Positions 28,450-37,307 of a stretch of DNA of 61,979 nucleotides are shown here, one piece after another (positions within the stretch are counted from its first letter, which is position 1; every line of letters starts with the position of its first letter). The translations under genes were made by a program, and so were the position numbers. Below the pieces are notes generated by a model. It was not told the DNA's origin and made no database searches. It saw only the letters and a program-made list of their open reading frames with translations. This DNA comes from Marinomonas spartinae (GTDB lineage Bacteria; Pseudomonadota; Gammaproteobacteria; Pseudomonadales; Marinomonadaceae), in contig NZ_JAEMUI010000028.1 of assembly GCF_016461715.1 (NCBI RefSeq), forward strand, positions 1 through 61,979, given 5' to 3'.

Positions 28450-29205
28450 ATGACATCAACACCAGTAATAAGAACAATAAAAGTCCTTGAACTATTTGCT
28501 CAAAGTGACAAACCTGAAACGTTAGCCACTATCTCACGCAAGTGTGGTATTCCGATGGCAACGGCTTCTCGTATTGTTGGTACGCTTGAGAGCGAAGGGT
28601 ATTTACATCGTTCAAGAGACAAGATGTATTACCGTAACTTCTCTTTACAGAAAAAAATGAATCTGTCTGAAGGGTACTTAAGTTGCTTAGAACAAGTCTT
28701 AGAAGATGTGTCAGAGTTATCTGAGCAGTCCAGTGAAGCCATTTTTATTGAAAACAGTCAGTTGCATTGGCTTTCCAAAAAAGAGTCTAAGAATGTTGCC
28801 TTCCGTTTGAAAGCCTATCCAGGATTCAAGCGTCCGTTGTACGAACTTGATTCGCCTTCTCGATTAAGCCTAGCCGCAATGGGATGGGATAAAGTGCGCG
28901 AGCAATTTGATGTCAATGCCTTTTTTGAAACGGGAATGGAAAGAGAAAAGGTGTCTAAGGCATCACTGAAAGCCCGCCTTCAAAATACTTGCCTAACTGA
29001 TGTGGTTTACGACGTAGAAGGGAATATTCGAGGCATAAGACGTTTTTCAAAAGCCATTTTTGATCGTCATGGACAGTTTGTTCATCTGCTTTGTATTGCT
29101 GAAGCTGCCATATCCAAGCATGACATTCAATCGCATATCGAAAGTAATAAAAAAATCATTAACGAAGCCGCCGCTAAGTTAACCGCCTTTCTTCATAGGG
29201 AGTAA
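28450..29205 (+). CDS. IclR-family transcriptional regulator
   Basis: A 251-aa regulator with an N-terminal winged helix (VIRTIKVLELFAQSDKPETL, then ISRKCGIPMATASRIVGTLE) and the C-terminal IclR effector domain (about 75-245). It is the first gene of a co-directional set with the sulfatase (10 nt later) and a TRAP transporter, and so probably senses the sulfated substrate or its product. The effector domain is less conserved than usual in its last third. Confidence 0.88.
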   Translation: MTSTPVIRTIKVLELFAQSDKPETLATISRKCGIPMATASRIVGTLESEGYLHRSRDKMYYRNFSLQKKMNLSEGYLSCLEQVLEDVSELSEQSSEAIFIENSQLHWLSKKESKNVAFRLKAYPGFKRPLYELDSPSRLSLAAMGWDKVREQFDVNAFFETGMEREKVSKASLKARLQNTCLTDVVYDVEGNIRGIRRFSKAIFDRHGQFVHLLCIAEAAISKHDIQSHIESNKKIINEAAAKLTAFLHRE

Positions 29206-29215
29206 TCAACTAAAC

Positions 29216-30754
29216 ATGAAAAAGCAGCCAAACATTCTATTTATCATGGCCGACGACCATGCTTCAAAAGCAATCAGTTGCTATGGTCATGGCTTAAACA
29301 AAACGCCAAATATTGATCGTATTGGTCAAGAAGGTATGCGTTTTAACCATTGTTATGTCACCAACTCAATTTGTACACCAAGCCGTGCCAGCATTTTGTG
29401 TGGTAACTATAACCATGTAAACGGCGTCATGACCTTAGCAAGTAAGATTAATAAGCACATCCCCAATGTTGCTAAGCATCTTCAGACGGGCGGTTATCAG
29501 ACTGCAATGATAGGCAAATGGCACCTAGGAGAAGGTGAAGATCACGAGCCATCTGGTTTTGACTTTTGGTCTGTCTTACCGGGGCAGGGGGAGTATTTTG
29601 ACCCCGAATTTATTGAAATGGGTAAAGAGGTTCATGAGTCTGGCTATGCGACAGACATCATCACAGATAAATCCATTGATTGGCTGAGAGAAACCTCTAC
29701 GGATAAGCCGTTTTTTTTAATGTGTCATCACAAAGCGCCACACCGTTCTTGGGAGCCTCATCCAAAATATCGTGATATCTACACTGATGATATTAAGGTT
29801 CCAGATACCTTTACGGATGACTACAAAAACCGTGCAAAAGCCGCTAAAGCCGCCAAAATGCGTGTTGATGGCGATATCACGTATTTCGACTTAGGTCTTG
29901 TGCAACCAGAAGGCGGTGCAGAAGTTGGTGAAGCCTCCTTTATTGGCTCAAAAGACCGCAAAATTCCTACGCCAAAAGATTTGAGTCATTTCAAGCTTAT
30001 TGATAAAGACACTGGCGAAGTATTTACCTTTAACACTCATGAAGCGTTAGCGCATTTTAAATACCAGCGTTATATCAAGCGTTATGTTCGCACCATTGCT
30101 TCCATTGATGAAAGTGTTGGTCGCTTACTGGATTATCTGGATGAAACAGGCCAAGCCGATAATACCATCGTTATTTACACTTCAGACCAAGGGTTCTTTT
30201 TAGGTGAACATGGCTGGTTTGATAAGCGATTTATGTACGAAGAATCTTTCCAAATGCCATTCTTAATTCGTTATCCCAATGGCATCAAAGCAGGAAGCGT
30301 TTGCAATGACATTATCTCCAATGTGGATTTTGCACCGACTTTTCTAGACTACGCCAACATCACAGTACCAAGTTATATGCAAGGTACAAGCGCACGTCCT
30401 TTACTGGAAGGCAATACTCCTAGGAATTGGCAAACAGTGGCCTACCATCGTTACTGGATGCACAGCGATGAGCATCATAATGCTTATGCGCATTACGGCA
30501 TTCGTAATAAACGCTACAAATTAATTTTCTGGTACAACGAAGGCTTTGACTTACCTGGTACACAGCCGGGTGGTGAAGAGAAAGAGTGGGAGCTTTTCGA
30601 CTGTGAAGAAGACCCTCTAGAGCTATTTAACTGTTATAGCAAACCTGAATACAAAGAGGTTGTTCGAGAGCTGACCATTGCGCTTGATCAGAAGATGGCC
30701 GAAATCGGTGATGTACCTCGTCATAACACGGCGGAGATTTTGTCTGCTCTTTAA
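29216..30754 (+). CDS. Cytoplasmic type I sulfatase (formylglycine-dependent)
   Basis: A 512-aa arylsulfatase-family (S1) hydrolase. Metal-binding aspartates D13-D14 lie in FIMADDHAS, and the maturation motif is C53-T-P-S-R in NSICTPSRASIL, where the cysteine must become formylglycine. IGKWHLG and the late IYTSDQGFFLGEHGWFDKR are further family blocks. There is no signal peptide, so unlike most alginate or carrageenan sulfatases it should work inside the cell, on a small substrate delivered by the neighbouring TRAP system. No sulfatase-maturase gene is in the window. Substrate unknown. Confidence 0.9.
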   Translation: MKKQPNILFIMADDHASKAISCYGHGLNKTPNIDRIGQEGMRFNHCYVTNSICTPSRASILCGNYNHVNGVMTLASKINKHIPNVAKHLQTGGYQTAMIGKWHLGEGEDHEPSGFDFWSVLPGQGEYFDPEFIEMGKEVHESGYATDIITDKSIDWLRETSTDKPFFLMCHHKAPHRSWEPHPKYRDIYTDDIKVPDTFTDDYKNRAKAAKAAKMRVDGDITYFDLGLVQPEGGAEVGEASFIGSKDRKIPTPKDLSHFKLIDKDTGEVFTFNTHEALAHFKYQRYIKRYVRTIASIDESVGRLLDYLDETGQADNTIVIYTSDQGFFLGEHGWFDKRFMYEESFQMPFLIRYPNGIKAGSVCNDIISNVDFAPTFLDYANITVPSYMQGTSARPLLEGNTPRNWQTVAYHRYWMHSDEHHNAYAHYGIRNKRYKLIFWYNEGFDLPGTQPGGEEKEWELFDCEEDPLELFNCYSKPEYKEVVRELTIALDQKMAEIGDVPRHNTAEILSAL

Positions 30755-30819
30755 TGAAAGGGGGCTTTGGGGCCTCCAACTTTAATCGTCTAATAACAAG
30801 GTTAACAAAGGACAATAAA

Positions 30820-31851
30820 ATGAAGTTCATATCTTTAGCGAAAGCACTTTCTTTGGGGCTTACTGTCTTTACTGCAAGTTCTGTATTTGCAGCGCAATAT
30901 GATTTTACGATGGCGACAACTACGCCGGTATCTTCTCCATGGGGGAAGACGCTAACAAACTTTCAACACTTAGCGGCGCAATACACCCACGGTAAAGTTG
31001 AAATTAAGACAAGCTTCGGCGGCGCTTTAGGTAATGATACCCAGTTACTTCAAAAAGCTCAGCTAGGTTCTATCGTACAAGGTGCTCAATCCTCTGGAGC
31101 AAACTTAGGCACGACAGTTCACGCTTTTAAAGTATTTGATATTCCCTATATTTTTAATAGCGTCGAAACCGGGATGAAGCTTTTCTATCCAAACGGAAAG
31201 CTTGGCGGCAAAGTAGTGGATGAGCTCCAAACCTTAATGGCGAAAAAGAATCTTCGTTTGCTTTACGTAATGCCGTTTGAATTCCGTGGCATTTTAACGA
31301 CGGACAAGAAAGTGAGCACGCCTAGCGATATGAAAGGCCTAAAAATGCGAGTAACACCAAGCGATGTTGAACGTACCATTATTACATCTCTTGGCGCTGG
31401 CGCGACAACATTAGGTATTTCAGAGGTTTACACGGCTCTTCAAACGGGAACCGTTGATGGCTTGGCTATCCCTCCAATTACCGCTGTCGCATTTGGTTTA
31501 GATGAAGTGGCGGGCAATTTCAATGAGCTGAACTTTCAACCGCATGGCTCATTTATGACAGTGAATGCTCTTGCCTGGAAGAGGCTTCCAAAAAATATTC
31601 AGGATGAACTTCAAAAAGCGGCTGATGATGCGGTGCATAACAATGCGGCACTTTTTAAGTCCGTCTTAACCGAGTCAATTAATAAATTCAAAGCAAAGGG
31701 TGCCAATGTTATTGAGCCTACGGCCGCTGAGAAAAAAGCCTTTGCGGATGTTATTCAAGGGCCGGCTAGTAAAGTGGCGACGAAAGAGTTTAATAGCAGG
31801 GAGAAGCAGTTCTACCAAACGGTGAAAGAGACTATTAAAAGCTTTAAGTAG
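30820..31851 (+). CDS. dctP: TRAP transporter substrate-binding protein, DctP family
   Basis: A 343-aa periplasmic binding protein. The signal peptide runs MKFISLAKALSLGL to SSVFA, with mature start AQYDFTMATTTP. LKMRVTPSDVER contains the arginine that usually binds a substrate carboxylate, and EVYTALQTGTVDGLAIPP is the DctP signature. The start at 30820 is preferred over the open frame from 30754 because it gives the signal peptide and is preceded by AAAGGA. A carboxylated sulfate ester or sulfonate-like compound would fit the neighbouring sulfatase. Confidence 0.92.
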   Translation: MKFISLAKALSLGLTVFTASSVFAAQYDFTMATTTPVSSPWGKTLTNFQHLAAQYTHGKVEIKTSFGGALGNDTQLLQKAQLGSIVQGAQSSGANLGTTVHAFKVFDIPYIFNSVETGMKLFYPNGKLGGKVVDELQTLMAKKNLRLLYVMPFEFRGILTTDKKVSTPSDMKGLKMRVTPSDVERTIITSLGAGATTLGISEVYTALQTGTVDGLAIPPITAVAFGLDEVAGNFNELNFQPHGSFMTVNALAWKRLPKNIQDELQKAADDAVHNNAALFKSVLTESINKFKAKGANVIEPTAAEKKAFADVIQGPASKVATKEFNSREKQFYQTVKETIKSFK

Positions 31852-31859
31852 CGTCATCA

Positions 31860-31877
31860 GGGCAGGGCAACCTGCCC
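31860..31877 (+). terminator. Intercistronic hairpin between dctP and dctQ
   Basis: GGGCAGG (31860-31866) and CCTGCCC (31871-31877) form a perfect 7-bp GC-rich stem with a GCAA tetraloop and no T-run. Such hairpins in transporter operons stabilise or attenuate the transcript so that the binding protein is made in excess of the permeases. Confidence 0.7.
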
Positions 31878-31899
31878 AATTTCATAAGTAGTACCTATT

Positions 31900-32409
31900 A
31901 TGCTAAAGCCTATAAAATTAATAGAGAAACATTTCGAAGAGTTTCTCTGTAGCCTTATGCTTGGCTACATTATGGTTTCCTTGAATATCGAAGTATTTAA
32001 TCGTTATGTGTTGAACTCGCCATCGGCCTACACAGATGAGGCCGCTCGATTGCTCATGATCATGATAGTGTTTCTTGGCGTGCCTTGGGCTGTCAAACTT
32101 GATAAACATGTCATTATTGATTTGATCCCTGTTTCAGAAAAGTGGCGTACTAGGCGTCGCGTAATTGCCTTAATTTCACACCTGATTTTTATCACTTTTA
32201 GCATCTGTTTTATCTTTGCTTCAATACATGCAGCAGAGTTCCATCACATGTTGGGGACGGTAACGGAAGGCATGGAAATTCCTTATTGGATACCGCTATC
32301 TATTTTACCTGCCATATTCGGTTTAACCATCATTCGTCTGTTACAACGAATTTATTTATTGCTTACCAATAAAACCTTAATAGAAGAGCACGAGGTGCCT
32401 CATGTCTAG
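31900..32409 (+). CDS. dctQ: TRAP transporter small permease, DctQ family
   Basis: A 169-aa protein with four hydrophobic helices, the hallmark of DctQ. The pattern VSLNIEVFNRYVLNSPSAYT then DEAARLLMIMIVFLGVPWAV is the family core. It pairs with the large permease encoded by the next gene, whose start overlaps its end by 8 nt. Confidence 0.9.
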   Translation: MLKPIKLIEKHFEEFLCSLMLGYIMVSLNIEVFNRYVLNSPSAYTDEAARLLMIMIVFLGVPWAVKLDKHVIIDLIPVSEKWRTRRRVIALISHLIFITFSICFIFASIHAAEFHHMLGTVTEGMEIPYWIPLSILPAIFGLTIIRLLQRIYLLLTNKTLIEEHEVPHV

Positions 32410-33679
32410 TTTTGAAGTTTTACTGATGGTGTGCTCGTTTTTTGCGTTTATTGCTCTTCAAGTGCCCGTTGCGATTGCATTAGGAACGGTCCTGTTTTTG
32501 TGCTATTACATTATGGGGTTCAACACCATCGAATTAGTCATGGACGCTTATCAGTCTCTTGATAGCTTTCCCTTGCTCGCAATCCCGATGTTTATTCTTG
32601 CTGGCACACTGATGGCGACAGGTGGCGTAGCAAAACGTATATTAGGGCTTGCCGATGAATTTGTTGGCCATTTGCCTGGCGGCCTTGCCATCGTGACTAT
32701 CTTTGCCTGTTTGTTGTTCGGTGGTTTATCTGGGTCTGCGCCTGCTACGGTTGCGGCGATAGGGGCAATCACCATTCCTGAAATGATTAAACAAGGTTAT
32801 GGCAAAGGGTTTGCTGCTGGTGTAACGGCTTGTTCTGGCGTCATTGCGATTTTGGTGCCACCATCAAATCCTATGATCATCTATTCATTATCCCAACCAG
32901 GAACGTCCGTGTCGGCCATGTTTTTGAGCGGGATCTTGCCAGGGTTTTTATTGGCACTGGGTATTGCAATACCAGCGTATTGGGTATCGAAGAAGAACGG
33001 CTGGGGTGGAACCAGAGCCGCTGGAACATGGGGAACCCGTGGGAAAGCAATTTATGAGGCAAAATGGGCCATTCTAACGCCAGTAATCATTTTGGGAGGA
33101 ATTTACTCAGGTGTTTTCACTCCAACCGAATCCGCAGCCGTGGCTTCGCTTTACGCATTTATAATCGGCATGTTTGTGCATAAGGAAATAAAGGTTACTA
33201 AGATATTTGATATCCTTTCTAAGTCAGCCATCATGTCTGTTGTTGCGATGTTTCTTATTCCGTTTGCGGTCGCGCTAGGGAAGTTACTTTCCTCACAACA
33301 GGTGCCAGAGTTAATGACACACTCACTATCAGGGTTTATGGATGGAAAGGTCGCCACCATTCTCTTGATCATCTTGCTGTTACTCTTTATCGGCTGCTTT
33401 ATGGATACTTTGGCGTCGATTATTGTGCTTACCCCGTTGCTGTATCCACTAGTCAGTCAATATGGTATCAGCACGTATCACTTTGGGATTATTCTAATAG
33501 TGTGTCTAGGCTTGGGTTTTGTGACGCCACCATTGGGAGGAAACTTATTTATCGCCAATCAGATAAGTCGAACATCCGTTCAAAGTGTGTTTATTGGTGC
33601 TCTGCCAACATTAGGAGGCATGCTTGTGGCTGCCCTGTTAATTGCCTTTATTCCTCAAATCTCTGAAGCATTTTTGTAG
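32402..33679 (+). CDS. dctM: TRAP transporter large permease, DctM family
   Basis: A 425-aa sodium-coupled channel subunit with about eleven or twelve helices. Family blocks include FILAGTLMATGGVAKRILGL, the loop LFGGLSGSAPATVAAIGAIT, VPPSNPMIIYS and the late PPLGGNLFIANQISRTSV. It completes the TRAP system. The gene ends the IclR-sulfatase-TRAP module. Confidence 0.93.
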   Translation: MSSFEVLLMVCSFFAFIALQVPVAIALGTVLFLCYYIMGFNTIELVMDAYQSLDSFPLLAIPMFILAGTLMATGGVAKRILGLADEFVGHLPGGLAIVTIFACLLFGGLSGSAPATVAAIGAITIPEMIKQGYGKGFAAGVTACSGVIAILVPPSNPMIIYSLSQPGTSVSAMFLSGILPGFLLALGIAIPAYWVSKKNGWGGTRAAGTWGTRGKAIYEAKWAILTPVIILGGIYSGVFTPTESAAVASLYAFIIGMFVHKEIKVTKIFDILSKSAIMSVVAMFLIPFAVALGKLLSSQQVPELMTHSLSGFMDGKVATILLIILLLLFIGCFMDTLASIIVLTPLLYPLVSQYGISTYHFGIILIVCLGLGFVTPPLGGNLFIANQISRTSVQSVFIGALPTLGGMLVAALLIAFIPQISEAFL

Positions 33680-33690
33680 ACACTGTCTTC

Positions 33691-33715
33691 TAAGCGATTA
33701 AGGATTGATCGCTTA
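33691..33715 (+). terminator. Hairpin after dctM
   Basis: TAAGCGAT (33691-33698) pairs with ATCGCTTA (33708-33715), starting 11 nt after the dctM stop. There is no clear T-run, so termination strength is uncertain. The hairpin marks the border between the TRAP module and the eCIS locus. Confidence 0.5.
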
Positions 33716-33855
33716 GCCTTCTATGATGCTCAAGCAGCAAGTTTGTTTGTTCATCAGCCCAATGCTTGCTTTGTCGGAAAAATAGTGTCTATTCTTTTGC
33801 TCAAGAAGTATATTTATCATGGTTCCTTAACAGGTCTCAATATCAAGGAAGGTAC

Positions 33856-35244
33856 ATGGCAGAGTCATCACAAGCGCCTCTAATGGGCCGACAATTTACT
33901 TATCAGCAAGAGAATTTGCTTGCGCTTTATCAGGAAATGGAATGGTTGAGGTTGGTGATCAATCAGGTGATTTGCAGCTACCTCAAGCAAGAAGGGCATG
34001 AGAATCATTGGTTGGAGATTCCCCAGCCGCCGATAGCACCTGGCTCTAGTCTCTATGCGGATTTACTGATTGATTGGGAGCTTAATGTATTTGAGCGTTT
34101 GGCATTGGCGCTTGCTATGGCGCCTTCCATCAAGCCAGATGTTCTGGACTTTTTCTTTGGCTTAAATGGTCTGATTGACCGACCGTTTACTGAATTTGGT
34201 GGCGTGTCGGATAAAGCGTTCAGTGGCTTTTTGCCCACTGGTCAAACCCTGAATTTTCTGATTAGTGCCAACAACCCTGAATGGCGCGAGCATTGTATGG
34301 CTATTTTGTCACACAATCATCGCTTAATGGCGGAACAGGTGACAGAGTTGATGTCGGTGGATTCCGGTCTACCCGCTTGGGCGGGTGTGTACCAAATGAG
34401 CGATCATTGGCTTCATTATTTTGTCACAGGGGAACATTTACGTCCTGAACTCAGTACGAGCTTTCCTGCCCACCCTTTAGATACACCGATGACTTGGGAT
34501 GATCTGGTCCTCGACTACAGTGTGATGAGTAAACTCGATGACATACGGGCTTGGTTATCCCATGGTAAAACCTTAATGCAAGATTGGCAACTTGATAAAA
34601 AAATCAAAGCGGGTTATCGAGCGGTGTTTTTTGGTCCTCCAGGGACAGGGAAAACCCTCACAGCGGCCTTATTGGGTAAATCCACAGGCAGAGAGGTGTA
34701 TCGAGTGGATTTGTCCATGGTGGTATCCAAATACATAGGGGAAACCGAGAAAAACCTCTCCCGTGTTTTCGATGCGGCAAGTTATAAAGACTGGATTCTG
34801 TTTTTTGACGAAGGGGACGCCCTGTTTGGCAAGCGCAGCGAAGGCAGCTCTTCCAATGATCGCCATGCCAACCAACTGACAGGATACTTACTGCAAAAAA
34901 TTGAAGACTTTCCCGGCACCGTTATCATCGCCACCAACTTGAAAAGTAATATGGACGAAGCTTTTACCCGTCGCTTCCAGAGCATGGTGCAATTCACCAT
35001 GCCAGGTGTCGAAGAGCGTCTACAGCTTTGGCAAAACGCCTTTCGTGGTGTTTGTGACCTTGCAGACGACGTGGATTTATCGCAAATCGCCAAGGATTAC
35101 GAAGTAGCCGGTGGACATGTGATTAACATCTTGCGCCAATGCGCCCTGAACGCGGTACGCCGTAATGAGCGTATCGTCTATAAAGCCGACTTAATACAAA
35201 GCATTCGGCAAGAGTTTCAGAAAGGAAATAAAATTATTGTGTGA
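33856..35244 (+). CDS. eCIS AAA+ ATPase (Afp15/Pvc15-like)
   Basis: A 462-aa protein with a helical N-terminal half and a C-terminal AAA+ module. Walker A is GPPGTGKT at 260-267, Walker B is FFDE at 316-319, and the second region of homology ends TNLKSNMDEAFTRRFQ with the arginine finger. This architecture matches the ATPase found in Afp and PVC clusters, needed there for correct assembly or particle length. The ATG at 33856 has AAGGAAGG ahead; the frame is open to 33766. It is divorced from the structural operon, placed on the other strand beside the cargo genes. Confidence 0.88.
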   Translation: MAESSQAPLMGRQFTYQQENLLALYQEMEWLRLVINQVICSYLKQEGHENHWLEIPQPPIAPGSSLYADLLIDWELNVFERLALALAMAPSIKPDVLDFFFGLNGLIDRPFTEFGGVSDKAFSGFLPTGQTLNFLISANNPEWREHCMAILSHNHRLMAEQVTELMSVDSGLPAWAGVYQMSDHWLHYFVTGEHLRPELSTSFPAHPLDTPMTWDDLVLDYSVMSKLDDIRAWLSHGKTLMQDWQLDKKIKAGYRAVFFGPPGTGKTLTAALLGKSTGREVYRVDLSMVVSKYIGETEKNLSRVFDAASYKDWILFFDEGDALFGKRSEGSSSNDRHANQLTGYLLQKIEDFPGTVIIATNLKSNMDEAFTRRFQSMVQFTMPGVEERLQLWQNAFRGVCDLADDVDLSQIAKDYEVAGGHVINILRQCALNAVRRNERIVYKADLIQSIRQEFQKGNKIIV

Positions 35245-35353
35245 AATTCAATGAAAAAAAGGTAGATTGTCTATAAAATGATCAGAAAGGCCTTTGCGTG
35301 ACGTCGTGAGCAAAGGCTATAAGATACATTCACAACTCATAGGGAATGGGCGT

Positions 35354-35812
35354 ATGTATTCAGAGCTTAAAGATAAGTCGACTCGGCAGAGGCAGGCACC
35401 TGTGCAGCGTAACGCCAGTCATACCGGTAAAACACTGGAAGATAACCGTGACCATGCCCCTGTTCAGCGCCAGCCCAATCGCACAGGCTTGCCAGACAAC
35501 CTTAAAAGTGGCATGGAAAACCTCAGTGGCATGAGTCTTGATCATGTTAAAGTCCATTACAACTCCCCCAAACCCGCTGCGGTGCAAGCCCACGCTTATG
35601 CCCAAGGCAGCGACATTCACCTTGCTTCCGGCCAAGAAAAACACCTTCCCCATGAACTAGGCCACGTTGTTCAACAAGCCCAAGGGCGTGTTCAACCAAC
35701 CACCTCCGTGGGCGGCATGGCAGTGAACGATAGCCAATCTTTAGAGAATGAAGCGACTGCCTTAGGTTATAAGGCATTGCAAATGAAGCCAACACAGAAT
35801 CACGGCGACTGA
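35354..35812 (+). CDS. DUF4157 putative metallopeptidase, free-standing (eCIS-associated)
   Basis: A 152-aa protein. The N-terminal 50 residues are a linker with repeated APVQRN and APVQRQ motifs. The rest is a DUF4157 domain: TGLPDNLKSGMENLSGMSL, VKVHYNSPKPAAVQAHAYAQ, GSDIHLASGQ and the putative zinc site HELGHVVQQAQG. Normally DUF4157 heads a much larger toxin; here the protein ends soon after the domain with ALQMK. The ATG at 35354 has AGGGAATGGG ahead; the longer frame starts at TTG. DUF4157 is known to accompany eCIS loci. It might process cargo or be a leftover toxin head. Confidence 0.82.
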   Translation: MYSELKDKSTRQRQAPVQRNASHTGKTLEDNRDHAPVQRQPNRTGLPDNLKSGMENLSGMSLDHVKVHYNSPKPAAVQAHAYAQGSDIHLASGQEKHLPHELGHVVQQAQGRVQPTTSVGGMAVNDSQSLENEATALGYKALQMKPTQNHGD

Positions 35813-36011
35813 GTCTATATAAAGGCTTTGCGGGAATTCGCTCTCCCTTGGATGAAATGGATTTATAAGAAGTGGCTCTTTAACAAACTAAAAGGGCGTT
35901 AAAAGACCAGTGTTGATAAAAAGATAGTGTTAATAAAGTCCACAAGGGACTTTCCGAGTATGTTATCGGTAATTGCTCCTGCATTACTCTAATAAGCTAC
36001 ATCCCTGTAGC

Positions 36012-36071
36012 GATAGGCAATGAAGAAAGCCTATAACATTCACTAAAAAAATTTTAAAAAAGGTTTGAGAT
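36012..36071 (+). promoter_or_regulatory. Cargo-cassette leader hairpin U1
   Basis: The 60 bp before cargo gene 1 closely resemble 37250-37307 before cargo gene 2. Both contain a short hairpin, here ATAGGC / GCCTAT around AATGAAGAAA, then an A-rich run and GGTTTGAGATATG at the start codon. The paired bases differ between copies while pairing is kept, suggesting a structured 5' UTR. Confidence 0.6.
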
Positions 36072-37172
36072 ATGTATGAACAAGTAGAGAAACCGAAAGA
36101 AAAAAGCAGGGCCGTTGCTAATTCTGTTTCTCAGAAGAAAAGTGATGGGAAGCAAGGGTTTGTGGATAATCGACAAGAAGCTGTTGCGCAAAGAAAGTTC
36201 CAAGAGTTGGCTAATACCCCTACGTCTCAACAACGAATAACCAATGATATTGACAAAATAAATGGAATAATGCAACGAAAAATAAACATTGTCAACCCAA
36301 ATATGAATATTGATTGGCATATTGCTTATTTTGACTATATCTACCCAAGGTTAGCTGAGATTAGATTGGAAACAGGAGCAACAGATTTAACTATCAATAA
36401 TTTACTAAAAAAATACGACCAAGATAACATCACCTTCGCTGCTCCAGAGAAGCTGTTAGAGGTACTAAAGCAAGAACTAATTATTGAAGGTTTGGAGGGG
36501 GAAGAGGAACCTGTAGATGAGTCAGGTTATGAGGCGGATATTGAGGATAACCTTGACTCTGATCAAGATCTTGCAAAGACCAAAAATGAGTCAAAAGTGA
36601 CAAAAGAAGCGTTAACAGACTCGGCGCAGATATTCGGTAAACCGATTAGTATAGAAGAAAGTGACAACTATTTTACTCTATATCGTTCGGTAGAAACTGG
36701 AGAATTAGACGCCTTGAAGACTATGATTAAAGAATATGGGATACCCATCTTTACGTTTAAACCAGGTAAGGAAGGAGATGCTGAAAAGATGTTTGCCCCC
36801 AACAAGAGTTATGTTGTGGAAAGTATGGGAAATAAGGGTAAACGCAGTAACCTGATGGAGATAATAGTCAATAGGAAAGGTTTAGAGGATATGATATACA
36901 ACCCAAAATTTACAACGGCTCAAGGGGATGCCAACGATTGGTTAAAAAAGCAACACAATATTGGAAAAGAAACAGGAGGAAAACCGTCACCAATTACTTT
37001 GAAGCGTGAAAGCCCCAAGAAAAAAAAGGGAATAAGTTATACTTCAATTAACATAGGATTTCGGAAAAGTGGGAATGCTTTGGAATTATTGGCAAAGAAC
37101 ATTGTGTCAATTAGGTTAATTGAAAAGAAATATGACATCAAAAAAGAAAAAGATATAGTGAAGTCGATATAA
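36072..37172 (+). CDS. Candidate eCIS cargo protein 1, shared leader plus possible ADP-ribosyltransferase-like C-terminus
   Basis: 366 aa. Residues 1-44 form a leader (MYEQVEKPKEKSRAV, QKKSDGKQGF, VDNRQEAVAQRK) nearly the same as in the next cargo gene; VDNRPEAVAQR-like leaders recur at the front of eCIS/DUF4157-linked proteins. A second MQRK follows at 67-70, an acidic linker spans about 138-167, and the C-terminal module (188-350) contains YFTLYRSVETGELDAL (R205), then NKSYVVESMG and LMEIIVNRKG. Arg in a YR-S/G strand followed by such blocks is reminiscent of polymorphic-toxin ADP-ribosyltransferases, but a clear catalytic E-x-E is not evident. A basic run lies near 311-319. The gene is A+T rich. 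No immunity gene is obvious. Confidence 0.7.
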   Translation: MYEQVEKPKEKSRAVANSVSQKKSDGKQGFVDNRQEAVAQRKFQELANTPTSQQRITNDIDKINGIMQRKINIVNPNMNIDWHIAYFDYIYPRLAEIRLETGATDLTINNLLKKYDQDNITFAAPEKLLEVLKQELIIEGLEGEEEPVDESGYEADIEDNLDSDQDLAKTKNESKVTKEALTDSAQIFGKPISIEESDNYFTLYRSVETGELDALKTMIKEYGIPIFTFKPGKEGDAEKMFAPNKSYVVESMGNKGKRSNLMEIIVNRKGLEDMIYNPKFTTAQGDANDWLKKQHNIGKETGGKPSPITLKRESPKKKKGISYTSINIGFRKSGNALELLAKNIVSIRLIEKKYDIKKEKDIVKSI

Positions 37173-37199
37173 AAATACAACTCTGTTGTTCAGCCAAAA

Positions 37200-37307
37200 C
37201 CCATAACAAAACCTAAAAGCCATTGAGAACGTCTTTTAGCCCAATTGCTATAGGCAACTGAAGAAAACCTATAACAGCCACTAAAGAAAAAATAAAAGGT
37301 TTGAGAT
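37200..37307 (+). repeat. Inter-cassette repeat D1 plus leader hairpin U2
   Basis: 37200-37250 resembles 38393-38441 after cargo gene 2, and 37250-37307 resembles 36012-36071 before cargo gene 1. D1 forms the stem CTAAAAG / CTTTTAG; its partner D2 forms CTAAAAA / TTTTTAG, so pairing is conserved. U2 forms TATAGG / CCTATA. The spacer between the two cargo genes is thus one downstream unit joined to one upstream unit. Confidence 0.7.
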
